Source of the DNA: an uncultured Candidatus Competibacteraceae bacterium
GTDB lineage: Bacteria > Pseudomonadota > Gammaproteobacteria > Competibacterales > Competibacteraceae
Assembly: GCA_937960715.1 (NCBI GenBank)
Contig: CALGOO010000050.1
Coordinates: 1-6,403, forward strand
Length of the DNA stretch: 6,403 nt
Reading direction: 5' to 3'
Shown: positions 5,423 to 6,403 of the stretch, piece by piece
How positions within the stretch are numbered: position 1 is the first letter of the stretch
Layout of the letters: every line of letters starts with the position of its first letter
The notes under the pieces: model-generated
What the model saw: the letters and a program-made list of their open reading frames with translations, nothing else
What the model was told of the DNA's origin: nothing
The model's database searches: none
Program-made: the position numbers and the translations under genes

Positions 5423-6403
5423 AGCGCTTCATCGACTCGAAGAATTCCTTGTTGGTCTTGGTATTTTTGAGCCGTTCCAACAGGAATTCCATCGCCTGCA
5501 ATTCATCCATCGGATGCAGCAGCTTGCGCAGGATCCACATCTTCTGCAAATCATCTGGATCGGCCAGCAGTTCCTCGCGGCGAGTGCCGGAGCGGTTGAT
5601 GTCGATGGCCGGAAAGACCCGCTTCTCGGAAATCCGCCGGTCGAGATGGATTTCCATGTTGCCGGTGCCCTTGAACTCCTCGTAGATCACGTCGTCCATG
5701 CGCGAGCCGGTGTCGATCAGGGTGGTGGCGATGATGGTCAGCGAGCCGCCTTCCTCGATGTTGCGGGCCGCGCCGAAGAACCGCTTGGGCTTTTGCAGGG
5801 CGTTGGCGTCCACGCCGCCGGTCAGCACCTTGCCGGAGGCCGGCACCACCGTGTTGTAGGCCCGGGCCAGCCGGGTGATGGAGTCGAGCAGGATCACCAC
5901 GTCGCGCTTGTGCTCGACCAGTCGCTTGGCCTTGTCGTTCACCATTTCCGCCACCTGGACATGACGGGTGGCCGGCTCGTCGAAGGTGCTGGCGATCACT
6001 TCGCCGCGCACCGACCGCTGCATCTCGGTCACTTCCTCCGGCCGCTCGTCGATCAGCAGCACGATCAGGTAGCACTCGGGATGGTTGGCGGCGATGCTTT
6101 GGGCGATGTTCTGCAACATCATGGTCTTGCCGGCCTTGGGCGGCGACACGATCAGGCCGCGCTGACCCTTGCCGATGGGGGCGATCAGGTCGATCACCCG
6201 CGCCGTGATGTCCTCGGTGCTGCCATTGCCGCGCTCCAGCGTCAGCCGGTCGTCGGCGTGCAACGGCGTCAGGTTTTCGAACAGCACCTTGTTCTTGGAG
6301 GCTTCCGGTGGCTCGAAATTGATATCGCCGACCTTGAGCAGGGCGAAGTAGCGCTCGCCTTCCTTGGGTGGGCGAATCTTGCCGCTGACCGTGTCGCCGG
6401 TGC
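5421..6403 (-). CDS. rho: Transcription termination factor Rho (N-terminus beyond window)
   Basis: Hexameric RNA-dependent ATPase that ends transcription at rut sites. 326 residues are visible, reading in from the right edge (first whole codon at 6401-6399). Aligning to E. coli Rho gives an offset of 92, so about 92 N-terminal residues are missing. The end of the primary RNA-binding domain is present (IRPPKEGERYFALLKV, 9-24), then the P-loop PPKAGKT (87-93; K89 and K92 correspond to E. coli K181 and K184), catalytic LLIDERPEE (115-123; E119 matches E211), Walker B LLDSITR (171-177), Q-loop LTGGVDANALQKPKRFFG (193-210) and R-loop region DTGSRMDD (230-237). It ends in EFFESMKR, like other gammaproteobacterial Rho proteins. 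One change: the position of R-loop lysine K326 is arginine (R234). Internal ATGs such as 6287 are not starts, because the conserved sequence continues upstream of them. ubiT follows directly. Confidence 0.98.
   Translation of the reverse strand, partial: TGDTVSGKIRPPKEGERYFALLKVGDINFEPPEASKNKVLFENLTPLHADDRLTLERGNGSTEDITARVIDLIAPIGKGQRGLIVSPPKAGKTMMLQNIAQSIAANHPECYLIVLLIDERPEEVTEMQRSVRGEVIASTFDEPATRHVQVAEMVNDKAKRLVEHKRDVVILLDSITRLARAYNTVVPASGKVLTGGVDANALQKPKRFFGAARNIEEGGSLTIIATTLIDTGSRMDDVIYEEFKGTGNMEIHLDRRISEKRVFPAIDINRSGTRREELLADPDDLQKMWILRKLLHPMDELQAMEFLLERLKNTKTNKEFFESMKR

Noticed and set aside
5203..5685. 160-aa plus-strand open frame antisense to ubiT and rho
   Set aside because: It is antisense to two well-supported genes, with Ser/Arg-rich sequence and no recognisable motif.
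5551..6075. 174-aa minus-strand open frame inside rho
   Set aside because: It overlaps rho in another frame and gives Arg/His/Gly-rich sequence typical of GC-rich shadow frames; rho motifs are unmistakable in the true frame.

Overview
The window looks like chromosomal DNA of a gammaproteobacterium. The evidence is a Rho factor very close to the enterobacterial one and a UbiT/YhbT-type SCP2 protein of oxygen-independent ubiquinone synthesis. I cannot name the genus. No mobile element, RNA gene or CRISPR array is visible.

Left part (about 130-4801, + strand): the distal end of a surface-polysaccharide operon. It holds an ABC-2 permease (Wzm type), its ATPase (Wzt type, short form, start overlapping the permease stop), a 653-aa glycosyltransferase with two GT2 modules, and a 344-aa GT2 enzyme resembling rhamnosyltransferases. 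The genes are tightly packed (1-base overlap, 42-base gap, 11-base gap), so they are probably one transcription unit. Together they point to the ABC-transporter-dependent route: the glycan is built on a lipid carrier in the cytoplasm by GT2 enzymes and the finished chain is exported by Wzm/Wzt. No Wzx or Wzy is visible, but the operon may continue to the left of the window. The first 77 bases may be the tail of an upstream gene.

Right part (4887-6403, - strand): ubiT and, 12 bases upstream of it, the 3' three-quarters of rho, whose N-terminus lies outside the window. This pair reads toward the polysaccharide operon, and the two units end 85 bases apart with no convincing intrinsic terminator between them.

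Base composition splits the window. Hand counts give 73% GC for bases 1-60, 45% for 181-240, 35% for 1801-1860, 38% for 4741-4800, 67% for 4801-4860 and 72% for 5761-5820. The polysaccharide genes are thus a lower-GC block between GC-rich flanks, with a sharp right edge at the last glycosyltransferase stop. This fits the usual picture of a horizontally exchanged glycan cassette next to core genes.

The main points for a second look are the apparently inactivated first catalytic module of the two-domain glycosyltransferase, the rho-ubiT pairing, and the compositional edge at about 4800. I do not see a clearly undescribed system; the families are all known, and the interest lies in variants and arrangement.
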